Assembly (NCBI GenBank): GCA_025765615.1
Contig: JAIVFJ010000044.1
Coordinates: forward strand, 124,001 to 188,000
Origin: Zopfochytrium polystomum
Taxonomy: Eukaryota; Chytridiomycota; Chytridiomycetes; Chytridiales; Chytridiaceae
DNA: 64,000 nt
Direction of reading: 5' to 3'
The notes beneath the pieces were generated by a model. The model was not told where the DNA came from. It saw nothing but the letters and a program-made list of their open reading frames with translations, and did no database searches. The translations under genes and the position numbers were made by a program. Below are positions 42,113 through 53,700 of the stretch, in pieces; position 1 is the stretch's first letter; each line of letters starts with the position of its first letter.

Positions 42113-45100
42113 TCACAGACGTGGCCTGCCCGCGTTCTTTCCCTTCCCGCCCTTATCCGCTTTCTTCTCAGCTCCTGGTGGTGCGGCCGCATCCGCCTGA
42201 TCGGCGGCGGCGGCGGCGGCGGAGGTCTCTCCCGCACCGGCCGCGCCGCCCTTCTTGCCCCACCCAAACCGACCCGCCGCCGCCGCCGCCGCCGCCAGCT
42301 CCTGCTGCTGGTCCACAACAAGCACCCTTGTCGCCGTCGCCAGCATCAGCACCCGCGACGCCACCGTCGCCGTGTCGCGCCGGTTCTTGCCCTCGCGCCG
42401 GAACCGCCCAATCTGCTCGCACAGGTCCCACAGCCGACCGTCCGGCGTGTGCTTGTGCCACGGCTCAAAGTAGTCGGAAGGCCGCGTGCCGGCGCCGCCG
42501 CGCGCACCGCTGCCGCTGCTGCCAACACCCTCGTCCTCTTCGCTTTCGTCCGCTTCCGCTCCGCCTTCGTCGTCGTCGTCGATCACCCGGCGCCGCGACG
42601 GATGCCGCTTCGCCGATGGCGGTGCCGACGCCGCCGCCGCGACTTGGCCGGTGATCGCCTCGTGGTTGTTGTGGCGGATCGCAAGCTTCGCCGGCCCGGA
42701 CGCTCCGGCGGCCGCCGCCGCGCTTTCGGACAAGTCCGCAGGAGCAGCCGCGGAAGGCCCCTTTTGAGCGTCTTTAGCCTTTCGCGTCTGGGCCGTGAAG
42801 AAAGAGGGCGGCGGTGATGGGAGGGCGCACTTGGGGTACCAATCAAGGCTCAGGGCGACCCACGTAATGTTGACCGCCTTCCCGGGTTTGCCCGAAGCCG
42901 AAGGCGCGCCAGGGTTCGCGGGTCCTTTCCGGTACATAATGACACCCATTTCTTTGAGGCGGATAAACGCATTTTTCAGCGTCTCCTTGTTGACGGCCTC
43001 AAAGTATGAGAGGTCACCTGCAAAGTGCGGGAATAAGAAGGAAAAAAGAAAAAGTCAGATTCAAAGACGCGAGTGGTAAGCAAAACGCAATAACCTTCGT
43101 AGTACAGCGTCTTGCCCAAAAACTGCGCTCGGTCGTTGAAGACTCTATCGTCGACCCAGACAGGCTCGGATTGGTTGATATCTTTCGGGATCAACGCAAA
43201 GCACGAAATCGCGGCAAGCCAGTAAGTCTCGATGAATGGCCAGAGGAGGAAGCAGTAAAAGTCTAAGTGTTATAAAACGAAAGGGAAACAAGGCACCATT
43301 CATTAGCGAGCAGCGACGGAACGAAACATCCAAAGACAAATACCAAAGGTCTCCCGGCCAATCCGGCGCTCCTCCGCACTGAGGGTAATCCACCGCTTTC
43401 CATCAACCCCAACATCCTCCTGCACGCTGAAAACATCGAGCGCCGTCATGTTGTCCACCGTCTCATTCAAATTATCCCGCAGACCGCCAGGTCCGTAGAC
43501 AAACTCGTTTTTCAGCAGCTGGGAGACGAACGAGACGTCAATCTCCAGATTCGGGTGAATAAGGATCTTCTGTGAATGGACAGGGCCACCAGCTTTCACC
43601 GTAGCGTACATGGCCGTTGACAATATCGCTGTTAAGAAAAAAAAAAAAAAAAAGGTGAGCACCGTAGGAGCCATTGAGTTCAGAATGCCAACCGCGGATG
43701 TACCTTCGTTAATGAACAAGTGAATAACCTGATTTCTGTAAAAGCACAGCTCGAAGCGCTTCAGCGGGTAGTAAACAGGTTCCAGCAAGTCGTTCCGTTG
43801 CCCGATAGAGTCCTTCAGCACCTGAATCGCTCGGTCGACGACCCAACCCGTTGAGTTTCCGCCAAAGTCAGCGACCGTTCCGCCTTTGAGGATGACGGTC
43901 CGCTTCAACCAGTCCACTTTGCGAATGAGCTCGTCACGGCCAACGCCTCGACCGCGAAGCGTGAGAAGCACGGTTCCAACTGTTTAACACACAAACGTAA
44001 AGTTAAGTATTCAAATCAATTATGTGCTTGGCATACCGAGAGCCGTGGGCATCACCACGCTGATGTGATTGATGTCTGAAAGGACTTGGTATCCCATCGT
44101 CTGGATGAGCAAGTTTCGGTGCTCAATCACCTCAGCCGGGTCAAACCCAACTCCTCTCCTGACGATTTGAGAGTCGATGTACTCTCGCAGCGAGAACGGC
44201 TTTGCGAAACGCACGTCAATACGACCCCACTTGAACTGCAGAATGTTGGCACTGCCCAACAGCTGAGCAAGCGATTCTTTTTGCTTTGGCGTTCCAAGCA
44301 GCTCGCTGACGTAGCTCTCTGTTTCAATGACGCGATCATAGCCAATGCTCATGGGCACGATGATGCAATCTTTGGTGCGACCAGCAAGAACGGCCTCCAG
44401 GATGATTTTCAGGATGCCGAACTTTGGTTGCAGCAGCTTGCCGATGCGGGAACGAGTCCCCTCGATGAAAGCCTCCATGTTGTGGCCTCGGTTGAGAAGA
44501 AGCTGAAAAGAGCGTGGCGCAAATCAAATGAATCTCCATGGTGAGGTGCCGACATTTTTGAAAGTGGACCCAACTTACTTCAATGTACTCGCGCATGACG
44601 CTGACGTACAGCTGGTCGTCACCCCAGACACGCCTTATAAAGAATGCACCAGAATACTTCAGGAGAGTTCCGACTATGGGCATGTTCAAGTTGTCGCCTG
44701 CAGCAATATGAGGGAGAGCAAGTCCCAAGCGGAAGAAGATGTACGAAATCACAAGATAGTCGACATGTGACTTGTGGCATGGCAAGAAGATGAGGGACAT
44801 TTTTTCCCGCTGGGCGCGTTCGGCCCATGACCGCAGCTATATTTGTGAAATTCTTGAGTCCACAGCTTGGGGCATAGCAATAATAGATTCTTACTTCCAA
44901 GAACTCGGCTTCATGAATATGAATTCCTTGATGGTACATTCGCACAAGAATATTGTTCGTCATAAAAGCGACGAATCTGAATACAATGGTAAGCGCCCTG
45001 TGCATTCGGCTAGTCCAACCATACTCACTTGATGACCCTGATGGAGTCCATATCTGCTATCATCCCATCGATCATAGGACCGACTTCTTTCCAAACTTCG

Positions 45101-45964
45101 TTTTCGATCTCGGCCAATTCGTTCGAGCCGTCGCCCGCTCGCTTTTTCTTCGCTTTGACCACAGCACCGCTCTTTTTGGATGCGGCAGCATCATTTGCCT
45201 TTGCTGCAAGACGCTTTTGGGCCATCGCTTTCACCACGGCTCTGACTACGGAGAAGATCAATATGACTGCTTGCGCAGAGAGCCATGGTACACTCACGTC
45301 GCTCCGACCGAAGCAAAGCCGACCGAATCTCTGAGGAGTACTCAGGATAGAAGATTCTCGCGCCAATGTAATTTTCGTATCCTCGCCATCCCTGCGGAAG
45401 CGAGAGCGGTGAGTGAGACGGTGCGGAGTCGAATTTCGATTGAAGGGTGTTTTTTGGAGGAGAGTGTCGACTGCTTCAAGTGGCTGGGGCGGAAGGTTGA
45501 GTTTGCAAGCTCGCTGACGAGATCGTCACATTGGCGGAAAGGAAAAGGAGTTGCGCCAAAAGGAGTCCCTCTCTGATGTCTCAATATACTCACGGATCCC
45601 GAGTAGAACGCGGAGGACTCTGCCATCAATCGGATGATGAAGCCAAGGGGATCACGACGGAATCTGCCGAGCTTTCGTCCGCTGTTCTTTCGTTTTTTTT
45701 TTTGCGTTGTATGCAGGTCAGATCGCGTGGAAGAAGCAAGATCAGCGACGTGGAAGGCAGAGACCGATGCCAAGCACGTCAAGGGTAGGGAGGAGGTGAT
45801 GGATGTGCACGAAATGAAGAGACGCACGCGACGTTCGTCGAGTCGTTTGTGGCCGACAGTTCTCCTCCGACGATCGAGTCAGACTGTGTCACCGACGAGG
45901 ACGACGCGACCGAAAGGTGATCGGGCGGGGTTGACGGCGTAGGCGGTGGCGGCTGCGCAGCCAT
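42113..45964 (-). CDS. Glycerol-3-phosphate / dihydroxyacetone-phosphate acyltransferase (PlsB type), multi-exon
   Basis: Exons in order on the minus strand: an N-terminal exon probably starting ATG at 45964 (junction unresolved), one ending at 45594, then 45391-45298, 45245-45029, 44976-44895, 44836-44579, 44502-44037, 43979-43704, 43628-43344, 43262-43095 and 43017-42113. Every junction from 45391 down keeps frame (917 codons). The four acyltransferase motifs are present: HKSHVD (catalytic His and Asp), GDNLNMP with FFIRR, FIEGTRSR, and VPMSIGYDRV. Upstream, GWRGYENYIGARIFYPEYS is typical of the PlsB/GPAM/GNPAT family. The enzyme adds the first acyl chain in glycerolipid or ether-lipid synthesis. 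The last 290 residues form a low-complexity tail, longer than usual. Family membership is sure; the choice between glycerol-3-phosphate and dihydroxyacetone phosphate is not. Confidence 0.85.
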
Positions 45965-46263
45965 GACGGCGGGCAGTTTCCTACTTCTATTGCTGCTGGT
46001 GCTGCTTGCTGGTGCTGCTGCTTCGCAAAGTCGAGGAAGAAGCACCGCGAGGAGGACGAGGAGGAGAGGATGAGGACGCCGTCGCCGATGGCGCCGCGGA
46101 GGAGGAGCGCTTATTGGCCATTTTTTGTTTTGCCGTTTTAGTATAAAATTCCTGACGTTTTCCGAATTTATTGTGGATTGGATTTTTTTTTGACCGACCT
46201 CGTGACTTTTTTTTTTTTTCCCTTGCTTTCAGCACAAAGTCTCGCATATGCTCCGGATGACAG

Positions 46264-46300
46264 ACACAGAGAGAGAGAGAGAGAGGGAGAGAGAGAGAGA

Positions 46301-46337
<37 letters not shown>
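46264..46337. repeat. (GA)n microsatellite upstream of the acyltransferase gene
   Basis: GA repeat about 300 bases before the presumed start. In gene orientation it is a CT tract. Confidence 0.9.
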
Positions 46338-46339
<2 letters not shown>

Positions 46340-47101
46340 GTTCCAACACCGCCATCCACGCGCAAAAGCAAGGCGGCGAAAAAAAGGGACCGACAACAAT
46401 TTACTAAATACGAAGTTCAGCCGCAACGTGCGGACGAACGACGAGCGGGGGGCAGAAAAGGTGGGATTCGGCACGGGAAACGGGAGGAAAAAAAGGAAAT
46501 TAAAGAAAGAGAATTATACCGCCAAGATGGAGAAGAACAATGGGTGTTCATAAAAACTCGTGCAGTTGACGCGCTCGGGTTTCCTGGCTACTGCGGCTGA
46601 AACTCGAATCATACCCAGCCACCCATCAATCCGTTCAATACCATCCATTGATTTGCCAAGCACAGCTGCGTCGAAATGCAACTTAACATCACAATTGTTG
46701 TTTTGTAGCACTGCTGGTTCCTTTGGCAAAACAGATTCTTGCCAGAAAAATTATTATTTATTTTCAGGGAATGAGAAGCTCTGTCTGTAGTCCAGTGCTT
46801 GTCCAAATGGTGGCCAGTCAGACAGACAAACAACCAGAATTGAAAGGTTGAACCAATCAATATGACTGCACAAGAATACTGCATAAATTCTATGCAAATA
46901 CGGAAGGTTGGCTAGTCATGCTACTAAATTGGAAGCATTCTCCAACACCCCCCCGCAATTTAGGGAGCGTGACCCGTTGATCAAATTCAATAATCGTCTC
47001 GACTTTATGGAACACTAAGTTGGAAAAACAAACCTCTGGAATTGCACCAGATCCATAAATGTCTCAAACGGAAAACCTTTTGAATAAGGATAAAACCATG
47101 A
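46338..47101. other. Unassigned DNA between the acyltransferase promoter and a copia relic
   Basis: No gene recognised. Around 46930-47000 the sequence (CAACACCCCCCCGCAATTTAG) may be the degraded end of the copia element. Confidence 0.4.
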
Positions 47102-49936
47102 CTAGAATTTTGTGATGTTGAGACTTGCAACATCAGCTGCTCGAGATACATCTTTGAATCCTCTGATTCCAAGTAGATCTCTGAGATGAAGAAATTGCTT
47201 GATCGGCAATGATATAGTGAAGATGTCTGCAATCATAATCTCAGTTGGGCAATAGACCAACTTGATCTGACCATCAGTGATCAATTCTTCAATAAATCGC
47301 TTCTTAATCTCAATGTGCTTAACCCCTTTATGATTAAATGGGTTGGTTGCAATAGCAATTGTAGACTTGTTGTCTTGAGAGATAGGAATTGCACCTTTGG
47401 TGTGAAGTTGAAGTTCATTCAAGAGATTCCTTATCCACAATGCTTCTTTGCAAGCTTCAGTGAGAGAAACATATTCAGCTTCAGTGGAACTGAGTGGAAT
47501 TGTTTTCTGGATAGTTGATGACCAACTTATTAAACATCCAAATACCATGAAAGCATAACCAGATCTTGATCTGCTTTTGGTTTCCTCACCATAACTGGCA
47601 TCGGTGTAACCAGTAGGTATCATGTTTTCAGGAATGGTTCCAATGGATTCTTCATCCCATGGTGAAAACATAAGAAGTCATTGTTTGAAATGTAATAAAA
47701 CAATCCATAATCATAAGTTCTTCGCAAGTAGCAATAGATCCTTCCTAGAGCAGTGAGATGCTGTTTGGTTGGACTTTGAACATATGACGCTAATCTACCA
47801 ACAGAAAATGATAAATCTGGTCTTGTTTTATTTGCAAGGTATGCAAGTTTCATTAGAAACAATGCGTAGTGTGAAGTTTCTTGTGAATTCAATAATTCAC
47901 TTTCTTCATCATGTTTCCATTTTGGAAACATGGGAGTTTCTTCACAGTTGTCAATTTGGATATCCCAAACTCCAAATTGTCGCAAAATCTTTTCAGCATA
48001 TAGTCGTTGAACTACAAATATGCCATGTTGATTCGAAGTATTTCTACTTTAAATAACCAGTTTGCTTGACCCAAGTCGGTCCTGATGAAATGTTCTTTCA
48101 TTTCACGTTTGAAAGTATTGATGAACATTTGGTTGTTCAAAGCAATCATGATATCATCAACGTAAATAACTACAATGAGCAATTTGCTTTCTTTGAAATC
48201 AAATTTAACCCAAGTTGATGGTTCACTCTTCAATGGTTTGTAACCATGAAGTTCAATGATGGCTTTAATTTTTAAATACCATTGTCTAGTATATTGATGT
48301 AATCCATAAAGACTATGTTTCAATTGAATAATGCTTTCGAATTATCGATTGGATGTTAGCGTATCCATAGATAATGTGGTATCGCATTAGCTCGCTAACT
48401 TCAAGGGCTGTTTGATAGAAGCTTGACCATTGCCTTTGCAGTTGACCCAGTCAATCAGAAATCAGATGCATACTGCTCATCAGCTGCAAACTGTGGCATG
48501 TTCAACTGTTTTGTCTTTGTAATCTTGACCAGCTTGAGATTTGGATCAGGATGAATCCTGTTATCTGACATAAAGTACAAGGATCCTATTTGCTCACCCA
48601 GCTGGATACTCAAGCCTTTATGTTTGATATTGATGTTCACATCATTATCAGAGAAAAATACTTTATCACCTGTACCACATACAAAATGACTGACTGAAAT
48701 TAGCGCGCCATGAAGTTTTGGAGCATATAGTGAATTCTTCAGGTCACGAACTAATTTATCTGTTAATTGAACTCTAATAGTTCCAACTGCTTCAACCTCA
48801 ATGAATGAATTATCAACAAGATATATTCTACTGTATAATTCTGGAGGTGGTTGCAAGTCGCGAAAATGATGTTTGATTGGGCTCATAGTGTTTTGATGCA
48901 CCAGAATCAACAATCATCATTTTAGTGTTCGCAGAAAATGATATGTGCATCATATTTGCAAATGCAATATATGCATTGACTTCAGGAAGTGTGAAACGCA
49001 AACAAGGATACTGAGTAGTGAACTTTGTATTGTCAGTTTCAGTAACTTCAAAGTCATCCGTGTCCATGGTGACTATGGAAGATGCAGAAGGAGAAGAAGT
49101 TATAGAAGAACTTCCAACAACATGATGGGCAGAAGTATTAAACTGAGAAACAAAAGCTTCAAATTGGTTGCGGGGAACTTTCATTATTGGTTTGGAAGAA
49201 GAGTAACGTTTGGGGGGCATTTCTTCAACCAACTGATCCCGTTAATTTCAACGCGATTACCAAAAGAAAGAGGCTTTTCCTTCACTGGCTTTTCTTTCAC
49301 AGTCAACCCTTTCATCTTCTTTGTGAGAAGAGCGCAAACTTGAGAAGGTTGATGTTCTTTACCACAATGAGTGCAATAGTTACCAGTAACTGGATTAACT
49401 ACCCTTCCCTGAGAAATCCTTCCTTTGAATTTGGAGTTTCCTTTGCCCTTTGCTTGAAAACGAATAGGAATCTTTTCAGGATGTTTCGACCAACATTTGG
49501 ATTCCATGTGTTGGTGCTTGTCTTTGTGCATGACACAAAGACGATCCGCAGAAAGTCCAACAAGAGGAGGAGAAGCATTTGCATCCACATCCACCTTGTA
49601 AGAATTCTTCGTTCTAATGCGTGCAACTATCTTCTCCAGTTCTTGGATGAACTGGGTACCAGTCTTAAATGAATCATCTCTATCATCATTTAGACGACTG
49701 TTGAGGCTATTGAAAGTCATGCTTTGGACTTCCAATACTTGCCACTTGCCCACATATTGTTCATAGAGTTGGCCTTCATACGATCCACAGTTTGTGTCAT
49801 TGACACAGTGGTTCACAAATTCATAGTGATAAGAAATCCATTTCTCTAGATGAGGGACAAGACGGCCACTCCTCCAGTCATGTGACTTCTGCATCCAACA
49901 TGCCGGATTTTGACTCTCTGAGAACTGTCTGATCAT
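47102..49936 (-). pseudogene. Decayed Ty1/copia retrotransposon with internal deletion
   Basis: Read on the minus strand. Gag (49936-49184) has a CCHC-like knuckle CTHCGKEHQPSQVC. Protease (49232-48828) has VDSGASKHYE. The gag-pre-integrase segment (48913-48455) follows. Reverse transcriptase resumes at 48323 with the catalytic YVDD. RNase H (47671-47102) has GYTDASYGEE and LSSTEAEYVSLTEA. Only about 130 bases separate the pre-integrase part from the RT palm, so integrase and the first half of RT are deleted. The frame shifts at several points. No LTRs were recognised at its ends. Confidence 0.85.
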
Positions 49937-50328
49937 GCAATTGACCTGAGCCTCGAGGTTTCGAAATCTCAGGACTTGGATTGACTACAGGTTTGTTTAA
50001 CTTGATTGTTCAGTTGTGTTTGTTGACGAGAGGAGGCCAAGCGCTCGTTTTGGCCCTCTGCTGACAATGAAGAATTAATTGGACAAAGTCCTTCGCTCAC
50101 CAAAAAAAAAGCTGTATTTGTACACCGCCTGGGATGGCCTCTTCCGTGTTGTGGTTGTTGTTGCTAGTGCGAGCATTAGGGCGGACTGCTCTGCTGGTCG
50201 GTAACATGAACTTCTGGACTGTCCAGAAAGACAGCTTTCCGAGTTACACACCATCCCTGACTTCACCACTCTCCGCAGCAGATTTGTTTTGTTCCAGGGA
50301 GAACCCACCGCAGTGCTTGGGAGCTTTC
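49937..50328. other. Unassigned DNA before the HET gene
   Basis: No feature recognised. It is followed by the GT and GACA repeats. Confidence 0.4.
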
Positions 50329-50355
50329 GTGTGTGAGTGTGTGCATGTGTGTGCA

Positions 50356-50412
<57 letters not shown>

Positions 50413-50541
50413 ATGTATGCTGTGTACATGAACGCTCGGATACGACTTCGAGCTCGGATAAATACGAAAGATTTGCAAGCACTCTTTTTATTTTTTGCTG
50501 GAAGTGTCTGTGCCTGCTTGACTTAACTGGCACCGACAGAC

Positions 50542-50600
<59 letters not shown>

Positions 50601-50612
50601 AAGACAGGGAGA
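50329..50612. repeat. (GT)n and (GACA)n microsatellites upstream of the HET gene
   Basis: A GT tract at 50329-50412 and a GACA tract at 50535-50612. The latter ends only 90 bases before the ATG at 50702. Confidence 0.9.
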
Positions 50613-50701
50613 GACAGGCCTGGTGTCTTTTTCACATAAATAAATTCGCCCAATGTAAGAAGACGAAGTCCATCATCAACCACCCCAATCGGATTTGCGC
50701 G

Positions 50702-53700
50702 ATGGACGCCACCGCCGCCGCCGCCGTCACCAAGAGCCGTGTCTTCACCGCCGATCTCGGCACCGCCGTATTGCCCGTGCCCGCGCCCGCCGGCGCCGCC
50801 CCCGTCGACGAGGACAAGGGCAAGAAGAATGAGAAGGCCGAGGAGGAGGAAAACGTGGAGGAGGAGGAGGAGGACGAGGAAGGCCGGGCCAACAGGGAGG
50901 ACCCCGCCACCTTCTTCCTCAACGAGTGCGACCCCAACCTGGACAAGCCCGTCACCGTGCACCTCGACTTTGACGAATGCTACTCCCGCAAAACCCCCGC
51001 CGCCGCCCCAACCTCGTTTGTCCTGCCCTCCAGACGCGCTCCGATGGCGGCCATCGTCGACTCACTCCAGCTCGCCCTAGAGTCTGTCGAGGTTTGTCGC
51101 TTTTCTGTGCTTGTTTCCCAGCCAGCATCTGACTCTGCATGCTGCTCTCGTACTCCCCCACCCATCGATTTTCAGTTTGGCGATCAACAGCCGTGCGTTG
51201 TCATGCTGGTGCGGCAGAGCGGCTGCCCCAGCCGCAAAGCCCTGCTCTTCGACCGCCCGGAAGCTGCCGATGGCGACGACGCGACGACCCAGTTTGCCGA
51301 GTCGATTCTTCGCACGGTGAAGTTGGGAGCTGACGGTGACAGCGACTCTCAAGCCGACGAGGCTGCAGAGGATGATGATACCGCGCCTACCTCTGAACCG
51401 GAGGAGGGAGACGAGGATGCAGTAAAAGACAAGGACGCGTCGAAAGTCGATCTGGTGGGTGGGAACGAGGATGAGCCCGTCGCTTCTTCACCAGAAACAG
51501 CTGCAGAGGATAAAGACGCTGCTTCTCCGCCCGAAACAGCATCGGAGGACAAAGACGACCAAGCGGATGCCACTGATAGCGCAGAGCAAGGTCTTGTCGA
51601 GAGCAAACCTGACCAAGAAGAGGGGGGTGCAGCATCAAAGCCGGCGACCGGCAATGACGACGGAGGGGACCAAGAGAACGATGAAGCCGAAGAGGATCAA
51701 GATGAGGCTGGTGAAGAAGAGGCTGGTGAAGAAGAGGCTGGCGAGGAAGATGTTTCAGACGAAGAGCGTGATGCCAAGCTACTGGCGACGGTCGTCGGCA
51801 CAGACTATGAGGTTGAATTGGTCGAGGACGACGAGACCAAGGGAGAAGACACTGCCTCTGCTCCCTCCCCATCTGTGTTTCTGTCGGTAGAGCGGAAGGA
51901 TTCTGGTGACCTCGAAACCCGATTCCTGGTTTGCCCCGTCAAGAAGGTGGCCGAAGAGTGGTGGCGCCGTCGGCTTGGCAAGAAGGAGGCCGAAGCGGAG
52001 GACAGGAAAAAGAAACTCGACGAATTCGAGTTTGAAATCCAGTGTGGAACGACAACCAAGCGCTTTTGCTTTTCTGACGACGATGTCAATCCGGAGTTCG
52101 ACGGCAGAGATTATGTTATCGACACAGAGTGGCTCGGTAAAAAACTGTTCGATTGCGTGAGTGTGATAATTTGACCATAGATCGCCCTCTCGGCTCACAT
52201 TATTGCTCGGACATCATTTCTGTCAGGTTAAATCCAACTTTGAAATCGATCTCACGGATTCAAAGCGCACATTTATTAAGCAACTCCACGAGTGGTGCTG
52301 GGGCTATCAGTTCAAGGACTTTTTGTTTCAGGACCCCAGCCTGGCCATCCTTTCTGGCGAAAAGTTCAAGCTCGAAACCTACCATCCTGACCTCGAACAC
52401 AAAAAAGTACCCAGCTCCAAACAACTATGCATGTTCAAGGTGCTCCAGCTGGACTCGTTGACGCCAGAATATTGCGAAGAAGTTCACAAACTTGCGAAAA
52501 ACCCTGAATATGACCTGCACTACATCGCGGCCATCAAGCTGTCAGCTCTCAACCTTAGCTCAACTGTTGTGCTCGTACCGGAGAAACTTAAATCCCCTCG
52601 ACAGTATTTGAAGACACTGGTGAGTTCAAACGCGTGTGCTAAGGGTTTGTCAACCAGCTTCTTGGTCACTAGTTTCAGCGACACCTGGGCGTCCAGGACT
52701 TTTCGGCCAAGCTGATAAAAATGCAAAACACGAAAAGAGGCTCGGACCCGCTCTACATCAGCGCTGATAAGGAAACAGAGATGGAAGAGATGGAGATTCC
52801 GCACGAAAACGATGCTTTGTTCGATGCCGAGTTTTACTTGTATCCAAACCCAAATGCCCGCGCTTCAGTGGAGTTTGAGGGAACAGTGAACGAATTTCCA
52901 CTCTTGGAGGCCACAAAAGATTTTCTCTATCGCACGGTGCGTTGTTGATTCCTTTCATTTCCTTCAATTATGCTGACAAAACTGAGTCAGATCTGCATCC
53001 TAAAATGGCCCGATTGGAACAACTACTTCAGCCCTGAAACTCTGGAGAACTGTGATGTTTTCGGAGTCGCAGGCGACAAATGCCTGGCAATCACCGACGA
53101 TGCGTCGGTCCAAACGGCACTCGAATTTGCCGAGACATCTTCTGGAGAGAAGGTTTTGAGAGTGAAAGTGAGCGCCTTCACGATGGTTGAACATGTCGAG
53201 CAAAAAAAGGTCCCAATTCACGGGTGGACACTGACAGATCTAAAGAAATCGGTTTGTTCATTCTTGTTTGCGCATACTTTCTCTGATCAAGTTGTGCTGT
53301 TTTGAATTTTAGATTGCGAGTGTGTTTGGGCTTCCCGATGGCTTTGCATTCGATATTGGAGTGAGGAAATTACCCCGTGATGAAGTGGACAAGATCGTCG
53401 GGGATATCAATCCGATGGCGGTGTTTGACGTTCTCAAGGAAGCCGAAAAGGACAATCGCAGGGAGGAGTACGGATATTTCTTCGACTTCGACGATGATGA
53501 ATCGGACCCATTTAGTCGATCGGAATTTGGCACAAGAGCTTGGACCTCCCGCATTTTCCAATCTTACAATCCTTTGCTCAAGGTCTTCCCTTTAGCTGAA
53601 GTAACAGATGGCAGCAACACGGCCATCATTCGCCTTTCGAGTTTCAAATTGGCAGAGTTCAAGGATAATGTACGTTCTTATCATATATCCCACTTTTTTT

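Noticed and set aside
44977..45297. Two apparent 31-base introns of identical length in the acyltransferase gene
   Set aside because: For both, a second AG lies exactly 21 bases further in the same phase, after a better pyrimidine stretch. That gives two ordinary 52-base introns, which fit the other introns in the window.
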